Assembly (NCBI RefSeq): GCF_010692745.1
Contig: NZ_JAAHTB010000003.1
Coordinates: 124,001 to 188,000, forward strand
DNA: 64,000 nucleotides
Source: Methylobacterium sp. BTF04
Lineage (GTDB): Bacteria; Pseudomonadota; Alphaproteobacteria; Rhizobiales; Beijerinckiaceae
Reading direction: 5' to 3'
Position numbers and translations under genes: made by a program. Positions 19,807 through 29,847 of the stretch are shown piece after piece. The notes under the pieces are model-generated. The model ran no database searches and was not told where the DNA came from. It worked only from the letters and a program-made list of their open reading frames with translations. Each line of letters starts with the position of its first letter. Within the stretch, counting starts at the first letter, position 1.

Positions 19807-19986
19807 TTCGCGACATTCGAGACGGGTGCTTGCACCCTTCGTACGCGGCGACCGCGCCGGTGTGTCAAACACCGATTGCGCGGTGCTTTACATGAGCCGG
19901 GGACATCAGATCCCCATCAGGCGTCGTCCGCCGGACAATACCGTCCGCGTGCGGAAACCCGCCTGAAACAAGGAAAGGTCACTGCC

Positions 19987-20355
19987 GTGATCCAGATGCA
20001 GACGAATCTGGACGTCGCCGACAACTCTGGTGCGCGCCGCGTGATGTGCATCAAGGTTCTGGGCGGGTCGAAGCGCAAGTATGCCGGTGTCGGCGACATC
20101 ATCGTGGTCTCGGTCAAGGAAGCGATTCCCCGTGGTCGCGTGAAGAAGGGCGACGTCATGAAGGCGGTCGTCGTTCGGACGGCCAAGGAAGTGAAGCGGG
20201 CCGACGGTTCGGTCATCCGTTTCGACAAGAACGCGGCCGTTCTGATCAACAATCAGAAAGAGCCGATCGGCACCCGTATCTTCGGACCGGTGCCGCGCGA
20301 GCTCCGCGCCCGCAACCACATGAAGATCATCTCGCTCGCGCCGGAGGTGCTGTAA
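19987..20355 (+). CDS. rplN: 50S ribosomal protein L14
   Basis: L14 contacts 16S rRNA at an inter-subunit bridge. The start is the GTG at 19987, which gives [20 protein letters not shown] and exactly 122 residues, the family length; AAGGAAAGG lies 8-16 bases upstream. The open frame extends further upstream but only over promoter sequence. It is first in the spc operon and its TAA overlaps the rplX ATG by one base. Confidence 0.98.
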   Translation: MIQMQTNLDVADNSGARRVMCIKVLGGSKRKYAGVGDIIVVSVKEAIPRGRVKKGDVMKAVVVRTAKEVKRADGSVIRFDKNAAVLINNQKEPIGTRIFGPVPRELRARNHMKIISLAPEVL

Positions 20356-20672
20356 TGGCCGCTAAGGTCAAGAAAGGCGACAAGGTCGTCATTCTCACCG
20401 GTCGCGACAAGGGTCGCTCCGGCGAAGTCCTTCAGGTGCTTCCCAAGGAAGACCGTGCCTTCGTGCGCGGCATCAACCTGGTCAAGAAGCACCAGAAGCA
20501 GACGCAGAACCAGGAAGGCGGCATCGTCTCCAAGGAAGCTGCGATTCACCTCTCCAATCTCGCTGTCGCCGACCCCAAGGACGGTCAGGCCACGCGCGTT
20601 GGTTTCCGTATTCTCGACGACGGCCGCAAGGTCCGGTTCGCCAAGCGCTCGGGGGATCTGATCGATGGCTGA
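20355..20672 (+). CDS. rplX: 50S ribosomal protein L24
   Basis: L24 is an assembly initiator of the 50S subunit. The ATG at 20355 shares its A with the rplN stop (TAATG). The 105-residue protein begins [20 protein letters not shown], the KOW motif, and contains [11 protein letters not shown]. Its end overlaps rplE by eight bases. Confidence 0.98.
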   Translation: MAAKVKKGDKVVILTGRDKGRSGEVLQVLPKEDRAFVRGINLVKKHQKQTQNQEGGIVSKEAAIHLSNLAVADPKDGQATRVGFRILDDGRKVRFAKRSGDLIDG

Positions 20673-21231
20673 GAAGAACATGGACGATTACGTCCCGCGC
20701 CTGCGTAAGCACTACGATGAAGTCGTGCGCCAGAAGCTGATCGAAGAGTTCGGCTACAAGAACCCCATGCAGGTGCCCACGATCGAGAAGATCGTCATCA
20801 ACATGGGCGTCGGCGAATCCACCGCCGATTCCAAGAAGGCCAGCGTCGCCGCCGGCGACCTTGCGCTGATCGCCGGTCAGAAGCCGGTCATCACCAAGGC
20901 CCGCAAGGCCATCGCGACCTTCAAGGTCCGTGAAGGCATGCCGATCGGCTGCAAGGTGACCCTGCGTCGCCAGCGCATGTACGAGTTCATGGATCGCCTG
21001 ATCACGATCGCGCTCCCGCGCGTCCGCGATTTCCGCGGCCTGAACCCGCGGTCTTTCGACGGCAATGGCAATTACGCACTGGGCCTCAAGGAACACCTCG
21101 TGTTCCCGGAGATCTCGTACGACAAGGCCGAGGCCACCTGGGGCATGGATATCGTGATCCAGACCACCGCCCGGACCGACGCTGAGGCGCGTGCGCTCCT
21201 CTCGCAGTTCCGATTCCCGTTCCGGCAGTGA
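20665..21231 (+). CDS. rplE: 50S ribosomal protein L5
   Basis: L5 binds 5S rRNA and contacts the P-site tRNA. It has 188 residues with the conserved [35 protein letters not shown] and [19 protein letters not shown] blocks. It overlaps rplX, which points to coupled translation. Confidence 0.99.
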   Translation: MAEKNMDDYVPRLRKHYDEVVRQKLIEEFGYKNPMQVPTIEKIVINMGVGESTADSKKASVAAGDLALIAGQKPVITKARKAIATFKVREGMPIGCKVTLRRQRMYEFMDRLITIALPRVRDFRGLNPRSFDGNGNYALGLKEHLVFPEISYDKAEATWGMDIVIQTTARTDAEARALLSQFRFPFRQ

Positions 21232-21270
21232 GGCCTTCCTAGGTCTCATACGCGGACACCGGAGAGAAAC

Positions 21271-21576
21271 ATGGCAAAGAAAAGCTCGATCGAAAAGAAC
21301 AAGCATCGCCAGGCGCTCGTGAAGCTCTACGCTCCCAAGCGCAAGGCCCTGCTGGCGACCGCCAACGACCAGACCCTCGAGATGGAGGAGCGCTTCGAGG
21401 CGCGCCTCAAGCTCGCGGAGCTGCCGCGCAACTCGTCGCCGACCCGCGTCCGCAACCGTTGCGGCATGACCGGCCGTCCCCGCGCATTCTACCGCAAGAT
21501 GGGCATCTCGCGCATCGCGCTGCGCGAACTCGGCAACCAGGGGCTCATCCCCGGTCTCGTCAAGTCGAGCTGGTAA
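21271..21576 (+). CDS. rpsN: 30S ribosomal protein S14, zinc-independent form
   Basis: S14 is a late assembly protein in the 30S head. The 101-residue protein is the long form: the C-terminal block [20 protein letters not shown] has only one of the four Cys of the zinc-binding type, so it does not need zinc. GGAGAG precedes the ATG. Confidence 0.99.
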   Translation: MAKKSSIEKNKHRQALVKLYAPKRKALLATANDQTLEMEERFEARLKLAELPRNSSPTRVRNRCGMTGRPRAFYRKMGISRIALRELGNQGLIPGLVKSSW

Positions 21577-21588
21577 GGAGCAACCACC

Positions 21589-21984
21589 ATGGTCAACGAT
21601 CCCGTGGGTGACATGCTCACCCGCATCCGCAACGGTCAGCAGCGCCGCCGTAACGTCGTCCAGACGCCCGGTTCGCGCCTGCGCGCCAGCGTCCTCGACG
21701 TCCTCAAGTCCGAGGGCTATATCCGCGACTACGCGACCACGGATTTCGGCAACGGCCGGACCGAGTTCGCGATTGAGCTGAAGTACTATGACGGCCAGCC
21801 CGTCATCCGCTCGATCCAGCGCGTGTCGAAGCCCGGCCGCCGTGTCTACTCGTCCGTGGGCGAGCTTCCGCGTGTCGCCGACGGCCTCGGCGTCACCATC
21901 GTGTCCACCCCGCAGGGCGTCATGGCCGACCACGAGGCGCGCGAGCGCAACGTTGGCGGTGAAGTGCTCTGCAAGGTGTTCTGA
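21589..21984 (+). CDS. rpsH: 30S ribosomal protein S8
   Basis: S8 is a primary 16S rRNA-binding protein and the autogenous repressor of the spc operon in E. coli. It has 131 residues, begins [17 protein letters not shown] and ends with the [14 protein letters not shown] block. It starts 12 bases after rpsN with AAGGAGC in front. Confidence 0.99.
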   Translation: MVNDPVGDMLTRIRNGQQRRRNVVQTPGSRLRASVLDVLKSEGYIRDYATTDFGNGRTEFAIELKYYDGQPVIRSIQRVSKPGRRVYSSVGELPRVADGLGVTIVSTPQGVMADHEARERNVGGEVLCKVF

Positions 21985-22008
21985 TCTCGGACTTGGAGGA
22001 ATAAGGCG

Positions 22009-22542
22009 ATGTCTCGCGTAGGCAAGAAGCCCGTTCCCGTCCCGTCCGGTGTGACGGCCACGGTGACCGGTCAAACGGTACAAATGAAGGGCTCCAAGGG
22101 CGAGCTCTTCTACGTCGTCCCCAACGTGGTGGACGTGAAGTTCGAGGACGGTGCCGTCTCGGTGCAGCCCCGGAACCAGACCAAGGAGGCCCGCTCGCTG
22201 TGGGGCACCTCCCGAGCCCAGGTGGCGAACCTCATCGAGGGCGTCTCCAAGGGCTTCGAGAAGAAGCTCGAGATCACCGGCGTCGGCTATCGCGCAGCGA
22301 TGGCCGGCAAGGCTCTCAAGCTCTCGCTCGGCTACAGCCACGACATCGAGTACGAGATTCCCGCGGGAATCACGATCGCGGTGCCGAAGCCCACCGAGAT
22401 CGTCGTGAGCGGCATCGACCGTCAGCGCGTCGGTCAGGTTGCCGCCGAGATCCGCGACTACCGCAGCCCGGAGCCCTATAAGGGCAAGGGTGTGAAGTAC
22501 GCGGGTGAGTTCATCTTCCGCAAGGAAGGCAAGAAGAAGTAA
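22009..22542 (+). CDS. rplF: 50S ribosomal protein L6
   Basis: L6 lies near the factor-binding site of the 50S subunit. The 177-residue protein has two repeats of the L6 fold, with [15 protein letters not shown] at the start and the signature [14 protein letters not shown] near the end. GGAGGAA precedes the ATG. Confidence 0.99.
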   Translation: MSRVGKKPVPVPSGVTATVTGQTVQMKGSKGELFYVVPNVVDVKFEDGAVSVQPRNQTKEARSLWGTSRAQVANLIEGVSKGFEKKLEITGVGYRAAMAGKALKLSLGYSHDIEYEIPAGITIAVPKPTEIVVSGIDRQRVGQVAAEIRDYRSPEPYKGKGVKYAGEFIFRKEGKKK

Positions 22543-22554
22543 GGGCCGGCCATC

Positions 22555-22917
22555 ATGTCACGCAAAATCGATGCACTCGACCGCCGCAAGGCGCGTGTGC
22601 GCCGCGCGCTGCGGGCGGCGGCCAACGGACGTCCGAGACTTTCGGTGTTCCGTTCCTCGAAGCAGATCTACGTTCAGGTCATCGACGACGCAGCGGGGAA
22701 GACCCTCGCTTCGGCATCGAGCGTCGAGAAGGATATTCGCGGCGGTCTCAAGACCGGCGCGGACGTCGCAGCCGCCCAGGCCGTCGGCAAGCTCGTTGCC
22801 GAGCGCGCCAAGGCCGCAGGCGTCACCCAGGTGATCTTCGATCGCTCGGGCTACCTCTATCACGGGCGCGTCAAGGCGCTCGCCGAAGCCGCCCGTGAGG
22901 GTGGCCTCGAGTTCTAA
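22555..22917 (+). CDS. rplR: 50S ribosomal protein L18
   Basis: L18 binds 5S rRNA together with L5. It has 120 residues with an Arg-rich N-terminus, [19 protein letters not shown] and [20 protein letters not shown]. It ends just before a hairpin in the rplR-rpsE gap. Confidence 0.99.
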   Translation: MSRKIDALDRRKARVRRALRAAANGRPRLSVFRSSKQIYVQVIDDAAGKTLASASSVEKDIRGGLKTGADVAAAQAVGKLVAERAKAAGVTQVIFDRSGYLYHGRVKALAEAAREGGLEF

Positions 22918-22930
22918 GACCGGCGGGGAG

Positions 22931-22954
22931 GGGACGGCTTTTTCCAGCCGTCCC
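22931..22954 (+). terminator. Hairpin between rplR and rpsE
   Basis: A perfect 9-bp stem GGGACGGCT / AGCCGTCCC with loop TTTTCC lies in a 102-base gap inside the spc operon. Only TTCGAT follows, so it is at most a partial terminator. Confidence 0.45.
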
Positions 22955-23019
22955 TTCGATCCATGACGAATCAAGCGAGCGGGCCCGCCGCCCGCGCCAG
23001 TGAGATGGAATAGCAAAAA

Positions 23020-23607
23020 ATGGCACGTGAACGTGAAGGCGGTGGCCGCGGCCGCCGTGATGAGCGCGAGGAGCGCGACAGCGAATTCGTGGACAAGCTC
23101 GTCCACATCAACCGCGTCGCCAAGGTGGTGAAGGGTGGCCGTCGCTTCGGCTTTGCCGCTCTCGTCGTCGTGGGCGACCAGAAGGGCCGCGTCGGCTTCG
23201 GCCACGGCAAGGCACGCGAAGTGCCAGAGGCGATCCGCAAGGCGACGGAAGCCGCCAAGCGCGGTCTCGTCCGCGTTGCGCTCCGCGAAGGCCGCACCCT
23301 GCACCACGACGTCTACGGTCGTCACGGTGCCGGCAAGGTCATCCTGCGCGCCGCTCCCCAGGGTACCGGCATCATCGCCGGCGGCCCGATGCGCGCCGTG
23401 TTCGAGACGCTGGGCATGCAGGACGTGGTGGCCAAGAGCCTCGGCTCTTCGAACCCCTACAACCTCGTGCGCGCCACGTTCGAAGCTCTGAAGAACGAAG
23501 ACAGCCCGCGCTCCGTCGCGGCCCGTCGCGGTCTCAAGGTTTCGGCCCTCCAGGCCCGCCGTCGTGACGCCGATCCGTCCGACATGTCCGAATCCGCAGT
23601 CGCGTAA
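23020..23607 (+). CDS. rpsE: 30S ribosomal protein S5
   Basis: S5 acts in decoding fidelity and in the mRNA entry helicase. It has 195 residues, with an N-terminal Arg/Glu-rich extension, the RNA-binding motif [20 protein letters not shown], and [24 protein letters not shown]- or ATG-distant start is not needed; the ATG at 23020 gives the expected product. Confidence 0.99.
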   Translation: MAREREGGGRGRRDEREERDSEFVDKLVHINRVAKVVKGGRRFGFAALVVVGDQKGRVGFGHGKAREVPEAIRKATEAAKRGLVRVALREGRTLHHDVYGRHGAGKVILRAAPQGTGIIAGGPMRAVFETLGMQDVVAKSLGSSNPYNLVRATFEALKNEDSPRSVAARRGLKVSALQARRRDADPSDMSESAVA

Positions 23608-23619
23608 GGGGAGGCTCCA

Positions 23620-23811
23620 ATGACAACGAAGACTCTCCGCGTCGAGCAGATCGGCTCGCCGATCCGCCGCGAGGGTGACCAGCGTTCAACGCTGATCGGC
23701 CTCAAGCTCAACAAGATGCACCGGGTTTCCACGCTGGAGGATACTCCCTCCGTGCGCGGCATGATCCGCAAGGTGCAACACCTCGTGCGCGTTCTTGGCG
23801 ACGCGGCCTGA
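23620..23811 (+). CDS. rpmD: 50S ribosomal protein L30
   Basis: L30 is a small 50S protein. The 63-residue product contains [20 protein letters not shown] and the typical [20 protein letters not shown]. It begins 12 bases after rpsE with GGGGAGG in front. Confidence 0.98.
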   Translation: MTTKTLRVEQIGSPIRREGDQRSTLIGLKLNKMHRVSTLEDTPSVRGMIRKVQHLVRVLGDAA

Positions 23812-23822
23812 GGGAGGGCATC

Positions 23823-24326
23823 ATGAAACTGAATGAACTCCACGACAATCCCGGCGCAACCAAGAACCGGATGCGCGTCGGCCGGGGCATCGGCTCCGGC
23901 AAGGGCAAGACCGCTGGACGCGGCGTGAAGGGCCAGAAGGCCCGTACCGGTGTGTCCATCAAGGGCTTCGAGGGCGGCCAGATGCCGTTGCATCGTCGCC
24001 TGCCCAAGCGCGGCTTCAACAACCTGTACTCCACGGATTTGAACGAGGTGAACCTCGGTCGTGTCCAGCAGGCGATCGATGCCGGTCGTCTCGAGGCCGG
24101 TGCCGTCGTCACCGTCGAGACCCTCATCGCAGCGGGCGTCTGCGCCCGGGCTCGCGATGGCGTCAAGCTGCTCGGTGTCGGCGAGCTGACCGCGAAGCTC
24201 AGCTTCGAGGTCACCCGCGCGTCGAAGTCGGCGATCGAAGCCGTCGAGAAGATCGGTGGCACCGTCACCGTGACCTTCGGTGATGGCGTGTCGACTCGTG
24301 GCAAGCCCGCCCGCGTGGTTGCGTAG
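23823..24326 (+). CDS. rplO: 50S ribosomal protein L15
   Basis: L15 is a late-assembly 50S protein. It has 167 residues and the signature [20 protein letters not shown] then [18 protein letters not shown]. It lies 11 bases after rpmD and 122 bases before secY. Confidence 0.99.
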   Translation: MKLNELHDNPGATKNRMRVGRGIGSGKGKTAGRGVKGQKARTGVSIKGFEGGQMPLHRRLPKRGFNNLYSTDLNEVNLGRVQQAIDAGRLEAGAVVTVETLIAAGVCARARDGVKLLGVGELTAKLSFEVTRASKSAIEAVEKIGGTVTVTFGDGVSTRGKPARVVA

Positions 24327-24358
24327 CCTCGCGTCTGACTTTAAGTCGAAGCTCTGAG

Positions 24359-24390
24359 CGGCGGCCCGTGCGACCTGCGCGTGGCCGCCG
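24359..24390 (+). terminator. Hairpin between rplO and secY
   Basis: An 8-bp stem CGGCGGCC / GGCCGCCG with a 16-base loop is followed by TTTCAGTTTCTC. The loop is large and the T-run broken, so this is probably a weak terminator that tunes secY and adk below the ribosomal genes. Confidence 0.45.
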
Positions 24391-24448
24391 TTTCAGTTTC
24401 TCTGGGTGCTAGAAGCGCCCGAACGGATCGATTTCAGGAACCGGTGCC

Positions 24449-25786
24449 ATGGCCTCAGCCGCCGAGCAGCTTGCCGCGAACCTCAATTTCGGGGCCATCG
24501 CCAAGGCCGACGAGCTCAAGAAGCGCATCTGGTTCACGCTGGGTGCGCTCGTGGTGTTCCGGCTAGGCACCTACATCCCGATTCCCGGCATCGACCCGGA
24601 GCAGTTCGCCCGGAACTTCCAGCAGCAGGCCGGCGGCGTGCTCGGGTTGTTCAACATGTTCTCCGGCGGTGCCGTCGAGCGCATGGCGATCTTCGCGCTC
24701 AACATCATGCCCTACATCTCGGCCTCGATCATCATTCAGCTCCTGACCTCGGTGATCCCGAGCCTGGAGACGCTGAAGAAGGAAGGCGAGTCCGGCCGCA
24801 AGGTCATCAACCAATACACCCGCTACCTCACGGTGGTGCTGGCTTTGGTTCAGAGCTGGGGCATCGCCTTCGGCCTGCAGAGTTCGAGCGCGGCCATCGA
24901 TCCCGGCCCGTTCTTCATCCTCTCCACCGTCGTCACGCTCACCGGCGGCACGCTGTTCCTGATGTGGATCGGCGAGCAGATCACCTCGCGTGGCATCGGC
25001 AACGGCTCATCGCTGATCATTTTCGCCGGCATCGTCGCCCATCTTCCGGTGGCCATCGTCGGCGCGCTCGAGCTGAGCCGCACCGGCGCGCTCTCCTCCG
25101 CCGTCATTCTCGGCATGGGCGTCGCGGCGATCGGACTGGTCTATTTCATCGTGTTCATGGAGCGCGCCCAGCGCCGGCTCCTGATCAACTACCCCAAGCG
25201 CCAGGTCGGCAATAAGATGTACGAGGGCCAGACCTCGTTCCTGCCGCTCAAGCTCAACACCGCGGGCGTGATCCCGCCGATCTTCGCCTCCTCGTTGCTG
25301 CTGCTCCCCGCCACGGTGGCGAGCTTCTCCGCCAACAACGGCGGGACCGGCATCCTGGCGACGATCACCACCTATATCGGCCACGGCCGGCCACTCTACA
25401 TGGTGCTCTACGCCGCCCTGATCATCTTCTTCGCGTTCTTCTACACGGCGGTGGTGTTCAACCCCGAAGAGACGGCCGACAACCTCAAGAAGCATGGCGG
25501 CTTCATTCCCGGTATCCGGCCCGGCGAGCGTACCGCCGCCTTCATCGACAAGGTGCTGACCCGCATCACCCTGATCGGTGCGCTGTATTTGACTTTTGTC
25601 TGTCTGGTGCCGGAAATCCTGGCGTCGTATTCCTCGGCCAGCATCGGATTCGGTGGCACCTCGCTCCTGATCGTCGTCTCGGTGACGATGGATACGGTGG
25701 CGCAGATCCACGGTCACCTGATGGCTCACCAATACGAGGGCCTCGTCAAGAAGGCCAAGCTGCGCGGTGCCACCCGCCGCCGCTGA
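24449..25786 (+). CDS. secY: Protein translocase subunit SecY
   Basis: SecY is the channel subunit of the SecYEG translocase in the inner membrane. It has 445 residues and about ten hydrophobic segments. The conserved GTYIPIPGIDPEQF, SGGAVERMAIFALNIMPYIS, YAALIIFFAFFYTAV and IPGIRPGERTAAFIDKVLTR stretches are visible, as is the C-terminal basic end KAKLRGATRRR. The ATG at 24449 gives MASAAEQLAANLNF, the typical alphaproteobacterial N-terminus. Confidence 0.99.
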   Translation: MASAAEQLAANLNFGAIAKADELKKRIWFTLGALVVFRLGTYIPIPGIDPEQFARNFQQQAGGVLGLFNMFSGGAVERMAIFALNIMPYISASIIIQLLTSVIPSLETLKKEGESGRKVINQYTRYLTVVLALVQSWGIAFGLQSSSAAIDPGPFFILSTVVTLTGGTLFLMWIGEQITSRGIGNGSSLIIFAGIVAHLPVAIVGALELSRTGALSSAVILGMGVAAIGLVYFIVFMERAQRRLLINYPKRQVGNKMYEGQTSFLPLKLNTAGVIPPIFASSLLLLPATVASFSANNGGTGILATITTYIGHGRPLYMVLYAALIIFFAFFYTAVVFNPEETADNLKKHGGFIPGIRPGERTAAFIDKVLTRITLIGALYLTFVCLVPEILASYSSASIGFGGTSLLIVVSVTMDTVAQIHGHLMAHQYEGLVKKAKLRGATRRR

Positions 25787-25856
25787 CGCGATCTGCGGCG
25801 GCAGCTGGTTGGTGCCGCCCAATTTCCAAGAAGAACGGACCTGAGGAAACGACGCC

Positions 25857-26477
25857 ATGCGGATCATTCTGCTCGGACCGCCGGGAGCTGGTAAGGGGAC
25901 GCAATCCGCCCGGATCGTCGAGCGGTTCGGGATTCCGCAGCTCTCCACCGGCGACATGTTGCGCGCCGCCGTCGCTGCGGGCACGCCCGTCGGCCTGGAG
26001 GCCAAGGGCATCATGGAGAGCGGCGGGCTCGTTCCGGATTCGGTGGTGGTCGGCATCGTCGCCGACCGGATCGAGGAAGCCGACGCTCACAATGGCTTCA
26101 TCCTGGATGGCTTCCCGCGCACGGTCGATCAGGCCGCCGCCCTCGACCGGATGCTCGCCGAGAAGAATCTGGCCCTCAGCACCGTGATCGAGTTCTCGGT
26201 TGACGAGGATGCCCTCGTCGGCCGCATCGCCAAGCGCGCCACCGAGACGGCCGCCCGTGGCGAGCCGGTGCGCAAGGACGACACCCCCGAGGTGTTCAAG
26301 ACCCGCCTGACCGCCTATCGCACGCAGACGGCGCCGCTCTCGGCGTATTATGCCAGCCTCGGCATGCTCGAGACCCTCGACGGCATGAAGCCCGTCGATG
26401 CGGTGACGGGCGACCTGATGACCGTTCTGGAGCGTCACGTCCGGACGGCCCCCGCGACGGCGGCTGCAATTTCTTAG
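25857..26477 (+). CDS. adk: Adenylate kinase
   Basis: Adenylate kinase interconverts ATP + AMP and 2 ADP. The 206-residue protein has the P-loop [20 protein letters not shown] (AMP binding) and [12 protein letters not shown]. The LID segment between [11 protein letters not shown] and VFKTRL is short and has no zinc-binding Cys, so this is the short-lid form. It follows secY by 70 bases, the usual spc-operon end in alphaproteobacteria. Confidence 0.98.
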   Translation: MRIILLGPPGAGKGTQSARIVERFGIPQLSTGDMLRAAVAAGTPVGLEAKGIMESGGLVPDSVVVGIVADRIEEADAHNGFILDGFPRTVDQAAALDRMLAEKNLALSTVIEFSVDEDALVGRIAKRATETAARGEPVRKDDTPEVFKTRLTAYRTQTAPLSAYYASLGMLETLDGMKPVDAVTGDLMTVLERHVRTAPATAAAIS

Positions 26478-26484
26478 CAATGCA

Positions 26485-26513
26485 TTGACACGGGGACCGG
26501 TCCGCGCTATCGC
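26485..26513 (+). promoter_or_regulatory. Promoter of the alpha operon (rpsM-rpsK...rpoA-rplQ)
   Basis: TTGACA at 26485-26490 is a perfect -35 box. After 16-17 bases comes CTATCG (26507-26512), a fair alphaproteobacterial -10. It starts eight bases after the adk stop, 187 bases before rpsM. Arms GACCGG (26495-26500) and CCGGTC (26515-26520), with an inner CGCG-CTAT-CGCG, place the -10 in the loop of an inverted repeat. Confidence 0.7.
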
Positions 26514-26676
26514 GCCGGTCTTCGTTCAGGCGAGATGGGTCCGGGTTGCCTCCTTGGAGGCTGCTTCGGGCCGATTTGTCGTTTCGGACGGTGCGCAGGG
26601 GCCGGTCTCCACCGGACGCGCATCACTACAACCCGGGCCGTACCGTTCAGGTTCGCGCGCCCCATGGAGAAACACC

Positions 26677-27045
26677 TTGGCACGTATCGCTGGCGTCAAC
26701 ATTCCGACCAACAAGCGCGTCGTCATCGCGCTGCAGTACATCCACGGCATCGGCTCGAAGAAGGCTGAGGAGATCACGGAAAAGGTCGGCATCCCGGCCG
26801 AGCGCCGCGTGAACCAGCTCACCGACGCCGAGGTGCTGTCGATCCGCGAGACCATCGATCGCGACTACCTCGTCGAGGGCGATCTGCGCCGCGAAGTCTC
26901 GATGAACATCAAGCGCCTGATGGATCTCGGCTGCTACCGTGGCCTGCGCCACCGCCGTAACCTGCCCGTCCGCGGCCAGCGCACCCATACCAATGCGCGC
27001 ACCCGCAAGGGCAAGTCGAAGCCGATCGCCGGCAAGAAGAAGTAA
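26677..27045 (+). CDS. rpsM: 30S ribosomal protein S13
   Basis: S13 sits at the top of the 30S head and contacts tRNA and the 50S subunit. The start is the TTG at 26677: it gives [20 protein letters not shown] and 122 residues, the family length, and GGAG lies seven bases upstream. No ATG is available at that place. The C-terminal [20 protein letters not shown] motif is intact. The rare TTG start may lower its translation. Confidence 0.97.
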   Translation: MARIAGVNIPTNKRVVIALQYIHGIGSKKAEEITEKVGIPAERRVNQLTDAEVLSIRETIDRDYLVEGDLRREVSMNIKRLMDLGCYRGLRHRRNLPVRGQRTHTNARTRKGKSKPIAGKKK

Positions 27046-27058
27046 TCTTTTCGTCTTG

Positions 27059-27115
27059 GAAGGCCGTGCTTCGCTCGGCCTTCTGAACGTCCGGTCGGCC
27101 GTCTCACGTGAGACG
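27059..27115 (+). other. Hairpin and 16-base palindrome between rpsM and rpsK
   Basis: The 170-base gap holds a hairpin GAAGGCCG / CGGCCTTC (27059-27083, loop TGCTTCGCT) and then the perfect palindrome CGTCTCACGTGAGACG (27100-27115). No T-run follows either. They could be RNA stems that control the rpsK/rpoA part of the operon, or a protein-binding site. Confidence 0.45.
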
Positions 27116-27215
27116 CCGGCATGGCGGTCCAGCCCTTCGGGTCTGCACCGTCGACTTCCAAAAAACTCCCGAGCGCCTGGAATGACGGGCGCGCTTGAAG
27201 GACGAGAGAACACAG

Positions 27216-27605
27216 ATGGCCAAGGAAGCAACCCGCGTTCGCCGGCGCGAACGCAAGAACATCGTGTCAGGCGTCGCGCATGTGAACGCGTCATTCAACA
27301 ACACGATGATCACCATCACCGACGCGCAGGGCAACACCATTTCGTGGTCGTCGGCCGGTGCGATGGGCTTCAAGGGCTCGCGCAAGTCGACCCCTTACGC
27401 CGCCCAGGTCGCCGCCGAGGACGCGGCCCGCAAGGCTGCCGAGCACGGCATGCGCACCCTCGAGGTCGAGGTCTCCGGCCCCGGTTCGGGACGTGAGTCG
27501 GCGCTTCGCGCGCTCCAGGCGGCCGGTTTCACCGTGACGTCGATCCGCGACGTGACCTCGATCCCGCATAACGGCTGCCGTCCGCGCAAGCGTCGGCGCG
27601 TCTGA
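27216..27605 (+). CDS. rpsK: 30S ribosomal protein S11
   Basis: S11 forms part of the 30S platform. The ATG at 27216 gives [19 protein letters not shown] and 129 residues, the normal length. The conserved [18 protein letters not shown] and the C-terminal [12 protein letters not shown] are present. Normally rpsD or rpoA follows; here a hydrolase gene intervenes. Confidence 0.99.
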   Translation: MAKEATRVRRRERKNIVSGVAHVNASFNNTMITITDAQGNTISWSSAGAMGFKGSRKSTPYAAQVAAEDAARKAAEHGMRTLEVEVSGPGSGRESALRALQAAGFTVTSIRDVTSIPHNGCRPRKRRRV

Positions 27606-27648
27606 GCGAACGAAGTCGATCTATCGGGTGTCTGTGACGGAGACGCGT

Positions 27649-28524
27649 GTGTCGAATGCTGCGAAGCCGCTTCCGGGTGTGTTGCGGTGGACCTTGGGTG
27701 ATCTGACGATCACGGTGATGAATGACGGCTACCTGCAGGGGTCGCTCGATCTCGTCACCGGAATCGACAAGGACGAGGCCGGCTCGCTTCAGGCGGCCGG
27801 CTTTCGTGCGCACGATCCCCGCATCACGCTCAACGCGTTTCTGATCACCGGGCCCGGCCGCAAGCCGGTCCTGATCGATACCGGCATGGGTGGCTTCGGC
27901 GGGGACACCGTCGGGCGTCTGCCCGCGGCACTCGCCGCAGCCGGTGTTCGGGCCGAGGAGATCGGAACGGTGCTGCTCACGCACCTGCATCCCGACCACG
28001 CCGGCGGCCTGATCACGGCCGACGGCGCGGCCGCCTTTCCCGAGGCGGAACTGGTGATGCACGCCGACGAGGCGGCGCATTGGCTCGGCGACGAAGCACT
28101 GACGCGGGCGCCGGATGCGGCCAAGCTCTATTTCGTCAACGCCGCCAAGGCGACAGCCCCCTATGCCGATCGCCTGCGCACGGTGACGGCCGGGGAGGTG
28201 GCGCCGGGGATCACCATCAGGCCGCTGCCCGGACATACGCCCGGCCACAGCGGCTACCGCATCGTCTCGGGCAACGCTTCGCTGCTGATGTGGGCCGATA
28301 TCGTCCACTTGCCGGCGATCCAGTTCAAGCAGCCGGAGGCGGGGATGGTCTTCGACGTCGACGGCGATCAGGCCCGCGCGACACGGCGCACCGTTCTCGA
28401 GGAAGTCGCGTCCGAACGCAGCTTCATCGCCGGTGCGCATCTCGAGTTTCCGGCGCTGGGCTACGTGACCCGGGACGGCGCCGGCTACAGCTTCGTTCCC
28501 GAACTCTGGGTCGCAGCGGTTTAA
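27649..28524 (+). CDS. Metallo-beta-lactamase-fold hydrolase inserted in the alpha operon
   Basis: This is a metal-dependent hydrolase of the metallo-beta-lactamase superfamily, about 291 residues. The metal motif HLHPDH is at residues 112-117. Downstream ligands are the His in LPGHTPGHSGY, the Asp in LMWADIVH and the His in GAHLEFPALG. The general shape resembles lactonases and organophosphate or carboxylic-ester hydrolases of the family, but the substrate cannot be read from sequence. GTG at 27649 is preferred because GGAG lies six bases upstream; GTG at 27628 or 27634 would add a few residues. It lies between rpsK and rpoA in the same direction, so it is probably cotranscribed with them. 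Confidence 0.85.
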   Translation: MSNAAKPLPGVLRWTLGDLTITVMNDGYLQGSLDLVTGIDKDEAGSLQAAGFRAHDPRITLNAFLITGPGRKPVLIDTGMGGFGGDTVGRLPAALAAAGVRAEEIGTVLLTHLHPDHAGGLITADGAAAFPEAELVMHADEAAHWLGDEALTRAPDAAKLYFVNAAKATAPYADRLRTVTAGEVAPGITIRPLPGHTPGHSGYRIVSGNASLLMWADIVHLPAIQFKQPEAGMVFDVDGDQARATRRTVLEEVASERSFIAGAHLEFPALGYVTRDGAGYSFVPELWVAAV

Positions 28525-28525
28525 A

Positions 28526-28545
28526 CGTTCGCGGACCCGCGAACG
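28526..28545 (+). terminator. Hairpin directly after the hydrolase stop codon
   Basis: The arms CGTTCGCGG and CCGCGAACG are perfect, separated by two bases, one base after the TAA of the hydrolase gene. ACATCATTTTG follows. It may be a weak terminator or a 3'-end stabiliser of an acquired gene. Confidence 0.45.
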
Positions 28546-28642
28546 ACATCATTTTGAGGCCGGCCGATGCTGAGGCGCAGCATCACCGACCTGAGCGTGG
28601 ACCACCGCCGTGGACCGCGCCGATCTTGCGAGAGGTAGCATC

Positions 28643-29662
<1,020 letters not shown>

Positions 29663-29847
29663 GCCGAAACCGGCTTGGGCTGAACGTTTCGGCGCGCCTC
29701 GCCGCCGTTCGTCTGGCTGACATAGCGGGGGTTCGCGTGACGCGGACTCCCCAAGGAATCCCGCCGCGGGGTCATGCGGAATGAACAGCCCCTCGGGGCG
29801 CTTGGCCGTACCGTGGCACGGCGGCCATCAGATAAGGACCAGCCAAC

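Noticed and set aside
19226..19966. A continuous 246-codon plus-strand frame as an intact ATPase gene
   Set aside because: Only the first third is AAA-like. The rest of the conserved sequence is in another frame, and no Walker A motif exists.
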